Below, piece by piece: positions 21,713-29,712 of a DNA stretch of 64,000 nucleotides. Origin of the DNA: Pseudoalteromonas sp. OOF1S-7 (GTDB lineage: Bacteria > Pseudomonadota > Gammaproteobacteria > Enterobacterales > Alteromonadaceae). The stretch lies in NCBI RefSeq assembly GCF_022347765.1, contig NZ_JAKRFZ010000019.1:1-64000 (forward strand), written 5' to 3'. Every line of letters begins with the position of its first letter. Within the stretch, counting starts at the first letter, position 1. The translations under genes and the position numbers were made by a program. The notes beneath the pieces are model-generated. The model was not told the DNA's origin, ran no database searches, and saw only the letters and a program-made list of their open reading frames with translations.

Positions 21713-23032
21713 TTATTCGCCTGAGCGCATTAAGGCTTCAATCTCAGCAATGGTTTTGGGCACCGCTGCGGTGAGATTTTCAAAGCCATCCTCAGTGATC
21801 AACAGATCATCTTCAATGCGCACGCCAATTCCTTTATATTGTTCAGGTACTTCGGCATCTTCGTCAAAATACAGGCCCGGCTCTATAGTCAACACCATAC
21901 CAGGCTCAAACGGCCGGTCGGCCTCATCCAGCTTGTATTCACCCACATCGTGCACATCCAGCCCCAGCCAGTGGCCCAGGCCATGCATGTAAAAGGCTTT
22001 ACAGGCTTGCTTATCGAGTAATTCGTCGACGTCGCCCGCCAAAATCCCCAGTTCAATCAGTCCTTCTGTCATCACTCGCATGGCGGCTTCATTGGCTTTC
22101 ACCAACGTGCCCCCCGGCTTAACTTGTTCAAACGCCGCCTGTTGTGAAGCCAGCACTAACTCATACACGGCTTTTTGTGGTTCGCTAAAGCTTCCATTCA
22201 CCGGGAAAGTGCGTGTGATGTCGGCAGCATACCCTTCAAGCTCACAGCCTGAATCGATCAGGATCAAATCTCCGTCGGTTAATGCATCGCAGTTGTCGGT
22301 ATAGTGTAAAATATTGGCATTATTACCCGAGCCAACAATGGTACCGTAGGCCGGATGACGCGCCCCATTCATGGCGTAATGATGGTGAATTTCGGCTTCC
22401 AGCTGAAACTCGGTTGCGCCGGGTTGTGCAAACTGCATGGCGCGTTTGTGGGCGTCTGCGCTGATCTGACCGGCTTTGCGCATCACGGCAATCTCAGCTT
22501 GAGATTTAAACAGACGCATTTCGTGTAGCAATGGTCGCACATCTTTAATGATTTCAGGTGCCCGGTAGCCTTTTTTAGGCGCACTACGCAGTGTGCCCAG
22601 CAGGGACCAGATTTTATCATCAAACGCACTGTAAGTACCCTGACCGTAGTAAAGCGCCTTATGGCCATTGACCAGGCCCAGCAGTTCCTCATCCAACTCA
22701 CTCAGAGGGAAGGTCTGGTCCAGTTCAAGGGTTGTTTTAGCTTGTTCGTGGCCCATACGTCGGCCGTGCCAGATCTCGGCCAGTTTGTCTTTATTACGAC
22801 AAAACAACGTCTGATGTGTTACGCCATCTCTGTCTTTGCTCAGCACCAATACCGCATCGGGCTCTTTAAACCCGGTTAAGTAGAAAAAGTCGCTGTCCTG
22901 GCGAAACGGGTACTCAGTATCACGGCTGCGGGTGAGCTCTATGGCGGCAGGGATCACCGCCACTGCGTTGTTGTCCATTTGCGCCAACAGCTCAGCGCGG
23001 CGCGTTACAAATTCCTGATTGGCTATCATCAT
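21713..23032 (-). CDS. pepP: Xaa-Pro aminopeptidase P
   Basis: Cytoplasmic metallo-aminopeptidase that removes N-terminal residues before proline. The start is taken at an ATG just after the ygfB stop (23032 or 23029, MMIANQEF), giving 439 residues (E. coli 441); a longer frame would overlap ygfB. The five metal ligands of the pita-bread fold are visible in LIDSGCELEGYAADITRTF (two Asp), HGLGHWLGLDVHD (His), LTIEPGLYF (Glu) and GVRIEDDLL (Glu). Confidence 0.95.
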   Translation of the reverse strand: MMIANQEFVTRRAELLAQMDNNAVAVIPAAIELTRSRDTEYPFRQDSDFFYLTGFKEPDAVLVLSKDRDGVTHQTLFCRNKDKLAEIWHGRRMGHEQAKTTLELDQTFPLSELDEELLGLVNGHKALYYGQGTYSAFDDKIWSLLGTLRSAPKKGYRAPEIIKDVRPLLHEMRLFKSQAEIAVMRKAGQISADAHKRAMQFAQPGATEFQLEAEIHHHYAMNGARHPAYGTIVGSGNNANILHYTDNCDALTDGDLILIDSGCELEGYAADITRTFPVNGSFSEPQKAVYELVLASQQAAFEQVKPGGTLVKANEAAMRVMTEGLIELGILAGDVDELLDKQACKAFYMHGLGHWLGLDVHDVGEYKLDEADRPFEPGMVLTIEPGLYFDEDAEVPEQYKGIGVRIEDDLLITEDGFENLTAAVPKTIAEIEALMRSGE

Positions 23033-23034
23033 AA

Positions 23035-23592
23035 TTAATGCACTGTTTTGGAGGTCGGTGAAGCAGTCTCTTTGCCTAATTCTGCAAAGCATAACAGCGC
23101 CGACACGCGGATGTATTCAATCACCTCATGCAGTGCCTGTTTGTCTTCTTCACTTTCGTCGAAATGGGTATCTAGTTTAGTGATCTCGCTAAAGTCACTA
23201 ATCACTTCCTTTACATCAGCCGAAAACTTACCGTAGTCTTTTTGCTTAAGGCCAAAGCCCAGTAAAAATCCGGACACCCAGGCTACCAAGGCATTGGCCT
23301 GATCGCTCAGACTTTCTTCCATAGGCAAATACAGCTCAAACAGGTGCTCTGGATCATTAAAATGGGCAACGACCAGTTTATACAGCTCAGCAAAAAATTC
23401 TTTTAGTGGCGCAGCAAACTTCTGACCATCGTTAAAGACATCGCTCAGCAGTCCAAGGTACTCCTGCTCTTCGATATTCAGGCCACATGCCAGTAATCCG
23501 CTGATGGTACCGTGCACTTCAGCCGGGGCAATGTAGATATCGTGTTGTTCCAGCAGTAACTGCGCTTGCTGATAGTCTCTTAATTCACTCAT
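23035..23592 (-). CDS. ygfB: UPF0149 family protein YgfB
   Basis: A 185-residue helical protein of the UPF0149/YgfB family, with VHGTISGLLACGLN near residue 23 and VAWVSGFLLGFGLKQKD in the middle. It starts the ygfB-pepP-ubiH-ubiI row and stops a few bases before pepP. In Pseudomonas a YgfB protein modulates peptidoglycan amidase expression; the role here is unknown. The usual neighbour zapA is absent. Confidence 0.92.
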   Translation of the reverse strand: MSELRDYQQAQLLLEQHDIYIAPAEVHGTISGLLACGLNIEEQEYLGLLSDVFNDGQKFAAPLKEFFAELYKLVVAHFNDPEHLFELYLPMEESLSDQANALVAWVSGFLLGFGLKQKDYGKFSADVKEVISDFSEITKLDTHFDESEEDKQALHEVIEYIRVSALLCFAELGKETASPTSKTVH

Positions 23593-23801
23593 GGATATTG
23601 TTCTCGTTTGCTTTCGTCTGCTTAGTCAATGCTACCACCCGAAGTATAGCAACAGCAACGACTTGTCTGTATGTGTACAATTAATCTGCGCACTTTTTTG
23701 TATTGTTCAGATGCCATACAAAAAGTGCATAAATCACCGTCAGTCAGACAACTTTTTACGGATATTTGCGGATAAAGGTTTCTAGATGCGGCTTGGTCTT
23801 A

Positions 23802-23807
23802 TATACT
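23802..23807 (+). promoter_or_regulatory. Probable -10 box of 6S RNA
   Basis: TATACT lies about five to eight bases before the start of the 6S-like sequence; no good -35 box is seen. Confidence 0.4.
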
Positions 23808-23810
23808 GAA

Positions 23811-23996
23811 ATCGTTCCCTAGCACGTTGGACAGTGGATGATGTCCCTGAGCCGATAACTTTTTCTTAGGAACGCAGTTTGCTTACTATTGCGCAGGCTC
23901 GGCAGGTACCGAGAAGCCTACGGTGGGCTGTTGCTTTCCGCCTTGAACCTTAGGGTTCAAGGACTGACATCTGCATCCGCGCTGCCGGGGACACCT
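23811..23996 (+). ncRNA. ssrS: 6S RNA
   Basis: RNA that mimics an open promoter and binds sigma70-RNA polymerase in stationary phase. About 185 nt. The conserved pieces occur in order: GTTCCCTAGC (5' closing stem), CCCTGAGCCGATA, the apical GGCTCGGCAGGTACC then GAGAAGCC, CCTTGAACC-TTAGGGTTCAAGG, and GCTGCCGGGGAC pairing back with the 5' end. It stands upstream of and divergent from ygfB, near its place in E. coli, but ygfA and zapA are missing here. A T-rich run (CTTTTCTTTTT) follows. Confidence 0.9.
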
Positions 23997-24065
23997 TTTC
24001 TTTTTGTTTCAATAACATCCCCACTCCTTGTACCATCATTCAGATATTAAAAACCAGCCAGGCAT

Positions 24066-24093
24066 AAAAAACGCCCCGAAAGGCGCTTTAGAA
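24066..24093 (-). terminator. Terminator of the acyltransferase gene
   Basis: On the minus strand AAAGCGCC and GGCGTTTT pair around TTTCGG and six T follow, directly after the stop at 24096. Confidence 0.7.
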
Positions 24094-24095
24094 GA

Positions 24096-25193
24096 TTACT
24101 GCGACAGTTTGCGTTTTGCGGGCTGTGCGTAGATAGACAACACCAGTTGACGTAACTCTTCCGGCACTTGCTCCAGCGCTTCCATAAAGCGGCTTTTTTC
24201 CTGCTCACTACTTTGGCTCTCATCGCCGGCGGCCAGATAGTTGCTCGAGTGCAGATAATAATTGCTGACAATCTGCTGATCGATGATTTCGGCCAGCTGC
24301 TCCGGCGTTTCAAACTCTTCATCTATCGGTGTGCCAAACGCCACATGGACATGGCCCTTATCGCTGCTAAACCCTTCGATGATGCTGCTAATGTCTTCGC
24401 CTTCGGCTTTAACATATTCACCGAACTGCTGTTTGTGATAAAGCTCACGGGCTTTTGACACAGCACAGGGCTCGTACTGATAAGAAATCGACACCGGTAC
24501 AATCTTGAGCTGGCGCACATATTCAGCAAGCGGCAATTTTAGCTTGCGCCCTTGCAGCTGCAGCATCTTGAGCAATGCCGGATCGGTAAAGTCGACGCCA
24601 TCTTTAGCACGTCCTTCTTTTTGTGCAATCCAGATTGAATTGCCTTCATCCAGCGAGTCATAAATATACGCAGACAACTGAGACAAGGCACGCAGCATTT
24701 CTTTCGGTGCCTTGGCAGATCGCTTCACGATAAAGCTCTTGTTCAGGCGCATCAGCTCTGTGATATACGGCACCTGCAACAGGTTATCTCCAATGGCGAT
24801 ACGCACAGTTTGCATCTGCTGCTGATGCAGGCCCCAGTTAACCAGTGCCGGATCCAGTACTATGTCTCTGTGGTTAGAGATAAACAGATAGGCGCCTTGC
24901 TTGTTGAGTTTATCTAGCCCTGAGTACGTTACCTTGCTGGTAGTGCGCTCAATCAGCATAGACAGATAGCCGGCAACCTCATCCTGTACCGCTTCAACGT
25001 TGGTAACTGACTGCCACTTTTTCTTCAGCCGACTGCGTACCAGTGGCCGGGATATCAGATCCCACCCTGCCAGCCACTTGGGCAGGTTATGCTCCGCAAT
25101 CACATCAATAAACTGATCATCGTCCAGCAAACGCTGTAAAGCTGCGGGGACTTCATCGTCATTGTAAGGTCTGATATCTGCGTATTTATCCAC
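24096..25193 (-). CDS. Glycerol acyltransferase (PlsC-like), 365 aa
   Basis: Cytoplasmic or membrane-associated acyltransferase. The catalytic HX4D motif is in FISNHRDIVLDPALV (about residue 107), followed by GDNLLQVPYI, the substrate site IWIAQKEGRAKDG, and VPVSISYQYEPC. The N-terminal 80 residues and the C-terminal 60 are outside the PlsC core. This type of 365-residue protein is common in Shewanella and Pseudoalteromonas; the exact acceptor is not known. It is a single gene with its own terminator. Confidence 0.85.
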   Translation of the reverse strand: MDKYADIRPYNDDEVPAALQRLLDDDQFIDVIAEHNLPKWLAGWDLISRPLVRSRLKKKWQSVTNVEAVQDEVAGYLSMLIERTTSKVTYSGLDKLNKQGAYLFISNHRDIVLDPALVNWGLHQQQMQTVRIAIGDNLLQVPYITELMRLNKSFIVKRSAKAPKEMLRALSQLSAYIYDSLDEGNSIWIAQKEGRAKDGVDFTDPALLKMLQLQGRKLKLPLAEYVRQLKIVPVSISYQYEPCAVSKARELYHKQQFGEYVKAEGEDISSIIEGFSSDKGHVHVAFGTPIDEEFETPEQLAEIIDQQIVSNYYLHSSNYLAAGDESQSSEQEKSRFMEALEQVPEELRQLVLSIYAQPAKRKLSQ

Positions 25194-25327
25194 TAAACTA
25201 CTCTTTTATTATTGGTGGTTGTCATCAAAACGTCTTATTCTATCGCGCGCCCGGATCGGAAGCTAAGAATATCAAGTCTGACCAGAGGAGCCTGTACAAC
25301 TCGCGCTATTATACAGGCTCCCGCGTA

Positions 25328-26548
25328 TTATACCGATGTCTGGGCAGGTAAAAAACGCTGCTTCATGCCCTGCAGCATCAGCCGGCCCATTAACAAAGCC
25401 AGTACAACACCACTGCTCAGTGTTAGCCAGTATGGCAAAACTTCATGGTTGTGTCCCATCATAGGTGCCACGGTGAAGCCAAATTGTGCCACCAGCCAGT
25501 CGGTTAAAAACCCGAACATAATCGCCACGCCGATGACTGCCCCAAGGTAAGCAAACACAGCGCGACGACCCAGCTCTTTGGCCACCACGCCTATGGTGGC
25601 GACATTGGTCGCGGGGCCAGCCAGCATAAAGACTAACACAGCGCCGGGAGACACCCCCGCCAAAAGTAATCCGGCTGCAATGGGCGTTGATGCTGTGGCA
25701 CAGATGTACATCGGAATACTAACCAGAATGACCACTAACATAGCCAGGATCCCATTACCCCATTGAGCCAAAAAAGCTTCAGGAACATAGGTTTGTACTA
25801 AGGCGGCAAAGAATAGACCAATCAGTAGCCATTGCATAGTATCGGCTAACAATTTATTACAGCTAAATTGCACGGCAGACGTCAACTCTTGCCAAAGCCC
25901 AGGATTAGATGGTGCGGATGCACAGCAGGAGGAGGCCTGCTCAGGGTGCTTTTGAGCAGGCTTGCTATCGCAGCAACTGCTTTGTGGTACTGGCTGACCC
26001 TCACTCTGGCTATCGCAACAGCTGCTTGTTTGCACAGGCGCTGGTTTAGGCTCAGTAGCACAACAACTGCTTTTATCCGGTCCCGCTTTTTTTGCTGAGC
26101 CGCCACAGCACCCGCTGTCTAAGACGCCCGGAGTCGTGGACTGTGTGTTGCCCTCATCTTTGCCAACCAGTACTCCGGCTGTGATCGCGCTGGCTACCGC
26201 GGCAATGGGTCGGATCACAGCCATAAATGGTCCAAGCAGCGCATAGGAAACCGAGATTGAGTCAACCCCGGTTTCGGGTGTCGATACCAAAAAAGCGGTG
26301 GTGGCGCTTTTAGACCCGCCGGCACGACGTAGCCCGATGGCCGCCGGGATCACCCCACAGGAACACAGTGGCATAGGCGCACCGATCAGAGCGGCCTTTA
26401 TAGTGGTCCAGAGGCCTTCCTTACCTAAATGTTTTTTTAAAAAATCTTTGGGAATGAATACATTAAGCAATCCGGCAAGTAACAGGCCCAACATCAGCCA
26501 GGGCGCTGAAACCAAAAAAAGTTGCCAAAAATTATCAAGCAGAACCAT
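25328..26548 (-). CDS. SO_0444-family Cu/Zn efflux permease, 406 aa
   Basis: Membrane permease of the ArsP/DUF318 type with two halves of about four to five membrane helices. The first half contains GAPMPLCSCGVIPAAIGLRR, the family's hallmark, and the second has PMYICATASTPIAAGLL. Between them (about residues 145-215) is a hydrophilic loop with five Cys pairs, GCCGG, SCCAT, SCCDS, SCCDS and SCCAS, spaced by about 12-17 residues, likely metal-binding. The start overlaps the MerR gene by 14 bases, so the two form one transcription unit. Function as a metal exporter follows from the family and this regulator. Confidence 0.88.
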   Translation of the reverse strand: MVLLDNFWQLFLVSAPWLMLGLLLAGLLNVFIPKDFLKKHLGKEGLWTTIKAALIGAPMPLCSCGVIPAAIGLRRAGGSKSATTAFLVSTPETGVDSISVSYALLGPFMAVIRPIAAVASAITAGVLVGKDEGNTQSTTPGVLDSGCCGGSAKKAGPDKSSCCATEPKPAPVQTSSCCDSQSEGQPVPQSSCCDSKPAQKHPEQASSCCASAPSNPGLWQELTSAVQFSCNKLLADTMQWLLIGLFFAALVQTYVPEAFLAQWGNGILAMLVVILVSIPMYICATASTPIAAGLLLAGVSPGAVLVFMLAGPATNVATIGVVAKELGRRAVFAYLGAVIGVAIMFGFLTDWLVAQFGFTVAPMMGHNHEVLPYWLTLSSGVVLALLMGRLMLQGMKQRFLPAQTSV

Positions 26549-26948
26549 CTACATCCTCCAACGCGGTTAAAATAGAACAATCATCAGCACTTTCTTCGCC
26601 GCCACAGCAGCGCTGGGCCAGCACGTTCAAAGAGCGTTCAAATTTCAGTAGCTCTTCAATTCTTTGCCGGGTTTGTGCCAGCTTCTGTACAGTCAGCGAC
26701 TTAACCTCCTCACAACTGTGATTGTGTTTGTCAATTTTAATGGTCAGCAGTTCCTGAATATCTTTGAGACTGAAGCCCACCGCCTTTGCACGCACAATGA
26801 AACGCATCTGTTCAAGTGCGCTATCGTTATATAACCGATAACCTGAAGCGCTGCGTTCACTTGCCTGCAGCAGGCCCTGGCGCTCGTAATAACGCAGTGT
26901 GTCGGTAGACACATTTAATTGTTTCGCAATGTGGCCAATCTTATACAT
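26535..26948 (-). CDS. zntR: MerR-family metal regulator, ZntR-like
   Basis: 137-residue regulator. The N-terminal HTH is classic MerR (MYKIGHIAKQLNVSTDTLRY, YERQGLL, GYRLYNDSAL). Metal-site residues of the ZntR type are present: SCEEVK near residue 79, then CCGGEESADDCS at the C-terminus. It likely twists the 20-bp spacer promoter upstream (26983-27014) on metal binding to switch on itself and the exporter. Zn is the best guess; Cu or Cd cannot be excluded. Confidence 0.88.
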   Translation of the reverse strand: MYKIGHIAKQLNVSTDTLRYYERQGLLQASERSASGYRLYNDSALEQMRFIVRAKAVGFSLKDIQELLTIKIDKHNHSCEEVKSLTVQKLAQTRQRIEELLKFERSLNVLAQRCCGGEESADDCSILTALEDVDGSA

Positions 26949-26982
26949 AATCAGTCTTGCCGTCCTTAATGAATCTGATCAC

Positions 26983-27014
26983 AGTATAAACCTTAGAGTT
27001 GAGTTCAAGGTCAA
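26983..27014 (-). promoter_or_regulatory. MerR-type promoter with 20-bp spacer and operator
   Basis: On the minus strand TTGACC (27009-27014) and TATACT (26983-26988) are separated by 20 bases, longer than optimal, as in MerR-controlled promoters. The spacer carries an imperfect dyad ending in ACCTT...AAGGT (26990-27011). Confidence 0.8.
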
Positions 27015-27085
27015 GTACAAAGATAAATTTTAGCGATAAAAATGATACACTCGGCGCCATCAGTTAGTCAGGAACGTTTGCCGTT

Positions 27086-28033
27086 ATGAATATTGTTGTT
27101 TTAGATGCCGCCACACTGGCTGGTGTTAGCCTGGACCCGCTCAGAAAGTTTGGCACAGTCACACAGTACGATACCACCTCACCCACTCAACTATTATCAC
27201 GTTTGCAAGGTGCCAGTGTGGTTGTGACTAACAAGGTCGTGCTCGATGCCAGCACCCTGAGCCAGCTGCCTGATCTAAGATTGATCTGCGTGGCCGCAAC
27301 CGGCACTAATAATATCGACCTTGAAGCAGCACGGGCTCGCACTATTGCGGTGACTAATGTCGCAGGTTATTCTACCGCGTCAGTCGTCCTGCATACTTTT
27401 ACTTTGCTCGGCAACTTAATGAGTAATATTCACCGCTATGCACAGGATTGCGCCAATGGTGCCTGGCAGCGTAGTGAGCTGTTCTGCCGTCTGGACTACC
27501 CTATCCATGACTTGTCTGGCAAACGCTTTGTAATCGTTGGATATGGAAATCTGGGCCGGGCCGTTGCGAAAGTTGCTGCAGCTTTTGGTGCCGAGGTGAT
27601 TATTGCTGAACGCCCGGGACAAGAAACCGTGCGTACTGAGCGCGTTGAATTTACCGAAGCTCTGCGCAGCGCTGATATTGTCTCCATTCACTGTCCTTTG
27701 ACTGATACCACCCGCGACTTATTCGATGCCAACACACTGGCACTGCTCCCGGCTCATGCCATTTTACTGAATACCGCACGCGGCGGCATCGTCAATGAGC
27801 AGGCGCTGGCAAATGCACTAACCACTAAACAGCTATCTGGTGCCGGTGTTGACGTACTCAGCACAGAACCAGCAGAAGCGACTAACCCGCTGGTACAGTA
27901 TCAGGGTCACAACTTATTGCTAACCCCTCACACAGCCTGGGCCAGTCAGGAGTCCATCGCGCGCCTGATCCAAGGCATTGCCACGAATATTGACCGCTTT
28001 TTACAAGGGCGAGAGCACAACCGCCTGGTATAG
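27086..28033 (+). CDS. hprA: D-2-hydroxyacid dehydrogenase, glycerate dehydrogenase type
   Basis: NAD(P)-dependent oxidoreductase, 315 residues. It has the Rossmann motif FVIVGYGNLGRAVAKVAAAF (about residue 149), the substrate-binding VAATGTNNIDLEAA, the catalytic Arg in LNTARGGIVNE, Glu in STEPAEA and His in LTPHTAWAS. These are the residues of glycerate/hydroxypyruvate reductases. It starts 75 bases from the MerR operator in the opposite direction. Substrate assignment is by similarity to HprA. Confidence 0.87.
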   Translation: MNIVVLDAATLAGVSLDPLRKFGTVTQYDTTSPTQLLSRLQGASVVVTNKVVLDASTLSQLPDLRLICVAATGTNNIDLEAARARTIAVTNVAGYSTASVVLHTFTLLGNLMSNIHRYAQDCANGAWQRSELFCRLDYPIHDLSGKRFVIVGYGNLGRAVAKVAAAFGAEVIIAERPGQETVRTERVEFTEALRSADIVSIHCPLTDTTRDLFDANTLALLPAHAILLNTARGGIVNEQALANALTTKQLSGAGVDVLSTEPAEATNPLVQYQGHNLLLTPHTAWASQESIARLIQGIATNIDRFLQGREHNRLV

Positions 28034-28399
28034 CAGTGTGGCTTCGAACAGAAACGACTCGAATCCATCATAAGCGTACCCACTCAGCAACGAGTCACTT
28101 TAGAGTGGCTCCCGTCTCCGTGCGGGGTGCACAAAGTGAACTTGACTGTCTGGTGTATTGTCTGAATAGCTCCCTGGCCGCTACGTTCAGGGCCCCACCT
28201 CACTGTCCAGACCGCCAACACCCATGAGTTGGTTTTTTTGACCAAATATTGGCAAAATCTTTAAAAATTTGGCATTGGTTAAATCGCACTGAATCAACAA
28301 AAGACATAAGCATTTGATTTTTAAAGGGTTAAAAACTGGCAAACTCTTTGCAAAATAAAATTCAAAGAAAACAAAGACGGCTAAGCCTGGGATATAAAG
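28034..28399 (+). other. Intergenic region between hprA and the DUF3192 gene
   Basis: No convincing gene. A weak terminator (CCAAC...GTTGG with seven T) lies at 28215-28239. The A-rich stretch from 28240 on should hold the promoter of the next gene. Confidence 0.5.
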
Positions 28400-28762
28400 A
28401 TGAAAAAATTACTACTTGCAACTGCGCTTTTGAGTTCAACCGCCCTGACAGGCTGTGTTGTCGCGGTCACAGATGGCGAATTTAACGGTCACCATAGCTG
28501 GAAAAAAGAGCAAAAACAAAATCGCGAAAAAATCAGCCAGCTAAAAATGGGTACAGAGTACCAGAGTGTGCTGAACAAGCTCGGTACACCTGAATACACG
28601 GACATGGTGTCTAAGGGGGATTCCGTTTATCAGGTACTTTACTTTGCTACTAATAGTAAGCATTCAGACGGCGTAGTAACCAAAGATGAATGTACTCCTT
28701 TACTTTTTAAAGACAATAAGTTAGTAGGATTTGGTGACACAGCATTGGCCCACCTGCTGTAA
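28400..28762 (+). CDS. DUF3192 lipoprotein, 120 aa
   Basis: Probable outer- or inner-membrane lipoprotein: signal peptide MKKLLLATALLSSTALTGC with the lipobox LTGC at residues 16-19. The mature part matches the DUF3192 type, with KISQLKMGTEYQSVLNKLG then PEYTDMVSKGDSVYQVLYFA and DECTPLLFKDNKLVGFG, an SmpA/BamE-like small beta fold. Function unknown. The gene stands alone. Confidence 0.85.
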   Translation: MKKLLLATALLSSTALTGCVVAVTDGEFNGHHSWKKEQKQNREKISQLKMGTEYQSVLNKLGTPEYTDMVSKGDSVYQVLYFATNSKHSDGVVTKDECTPLLFKDNKLVGFGDTALAHLL

Positions 28763-28777
28763 CCTGCTCGCACTCTT

Positions 28778-28803
28778 GGTTCAGAGTAAACACGCTCTGA
28801 ACC
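28778..28803. terminator. Hairpin between convergent genes
   Basis: GGTTCAGAG and CTCTGAACC form a 9-bp stem between two genes that end against each other; no strong T tract. Confidence 0.5.
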
Positions 28804-28805
28804 AC

Positions 28806-29708
28806 TTACACCACACTCAACACGGCTTTTTGTTGCCGTTCACGCGCATCATTCAGCGCTGAGGCAGCCAGATCGAGCGGATCCCGGTGTGCTCTAGAAT
28901 AGTCGGCTTTGGTATAGCAAATTCCCACACTCACCGTTACATGCGCACAAATCGGCGAGTGCGGATGGCGGATCGCTAACGCCGCAACCGCCTTGTGAAT
29001 AGCCTCTGCGACCTCTTGCGCTTCAAGCTCACTGATATCTCGCAGCAAAGCCACAAAGCGTCCACCATCATAGCGGGCCGTAAACCCGTCCATATTATTG
29101 ATGATCCCAGCCACCACCTGCGCAATTTTATAGAGGCATTCATCGCCCCTGATATGACCAAACAGCTGGTTGTAACGCTCAAAGTGATCCACACCCAGTA
29201 CAAACACTGCCAGAGGCCGAACCCCCGACGCGCACTGTCGCCAGAAAGTTGCCAGAGTTTGATCCAATGCCCGGCGATTGGGCAGTGATGTCATACCATC
29301 GATCAGCGCCTGCTGGCAGAGCTGATCGTTACGTTGCTTGATAGCCAGATGAATTTTTACCCGAGCTTTCACAATATTAGGGTTAAACGGCTTGGTAATA
29401 TAGTCGACAGCACCTTGCTGAAGGCTCTGCGCTTCATCTAAAAAGCTGGCACTAGCGGAGATCACAATCACAGGCAGTTGGGCTGTCTCAGCATTGGCTT
29501 TTAACGCCTGCAAAAATGTCTGAGCCGCGTCGCCAAGCTGCTGATTATCAATGATGATCAGGTCTATACGAGTACTTTTAAGCTGTTTAAGAGCATGTTC
29601 AGGTGATGCACTCAGCGTCAACAGGTAGGTTTCTTCCAGGGTGTTTTGCAATACCACACGATTGAGCGGATCTGGGTCTAAGACGAGTATATGAGCTGAT
29701 TTGTGCAT
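28806..29708 (-). CDS. Response regulator with degenerate GGDEF domain, 300 aa
   Basis: N-terminal REC domain (about 1-120) with acidic pair in LVLDPDPLNR, the phospho-acceptor Asp in LIIIDNQQLGD, and the conserved Lys in YITKPFNP. C-terminal GGDEF-type domain (about 130-290): LIDGMTSLPNRRALD, then the signature place reads RYDGGRFVALL where an active enzyme has RYGGDEF. The active-site Asp/Glu are lost, so it probably binds a partner or nucleotide and does not make c-di-GMP. It starts five bases after the hybrid kinase, its likely partner. Confidence 0.85.
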   Translation of the reverse strand: MHKSAHILVLDPDPLNRVVLQNTLEETYLLTLSASPEHALKQLKSTRIDLIIIDNQQLGDAAQTFLQALKANAETAQLPVIVISASASFLDEAQSLQQGAVDYITKPFNPNIVKARVKIHLAIKQRNDQLCQQALIDGMTSLPNRRALDQTLATFWRQCASGVRPLAVFVLGVDHFERYNQLFGHIRGDECLYKIAQVVAGIINNMDGFTARYDGGRFVALLRDISELEAQEVAEAIHKAVAALAIRHPHSPICAHVTVSVGICYTKADYSRAHRDPLDLAASALNDARERQQKAVLSVV

Positions 29709-29712
29709 TTTC

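Noticed and set aside
23591..23785. Frame upstream of 6S RNA, considered as zapA
   Set aside because: The translation (Cys-rich, no coiled coil) does not resemble ZapA.
28036..28227. 63-codon frame after hprA
   Set aside because: No ribosome site, unusual composition, and it ends near a terminator-like hairpin; not credible.
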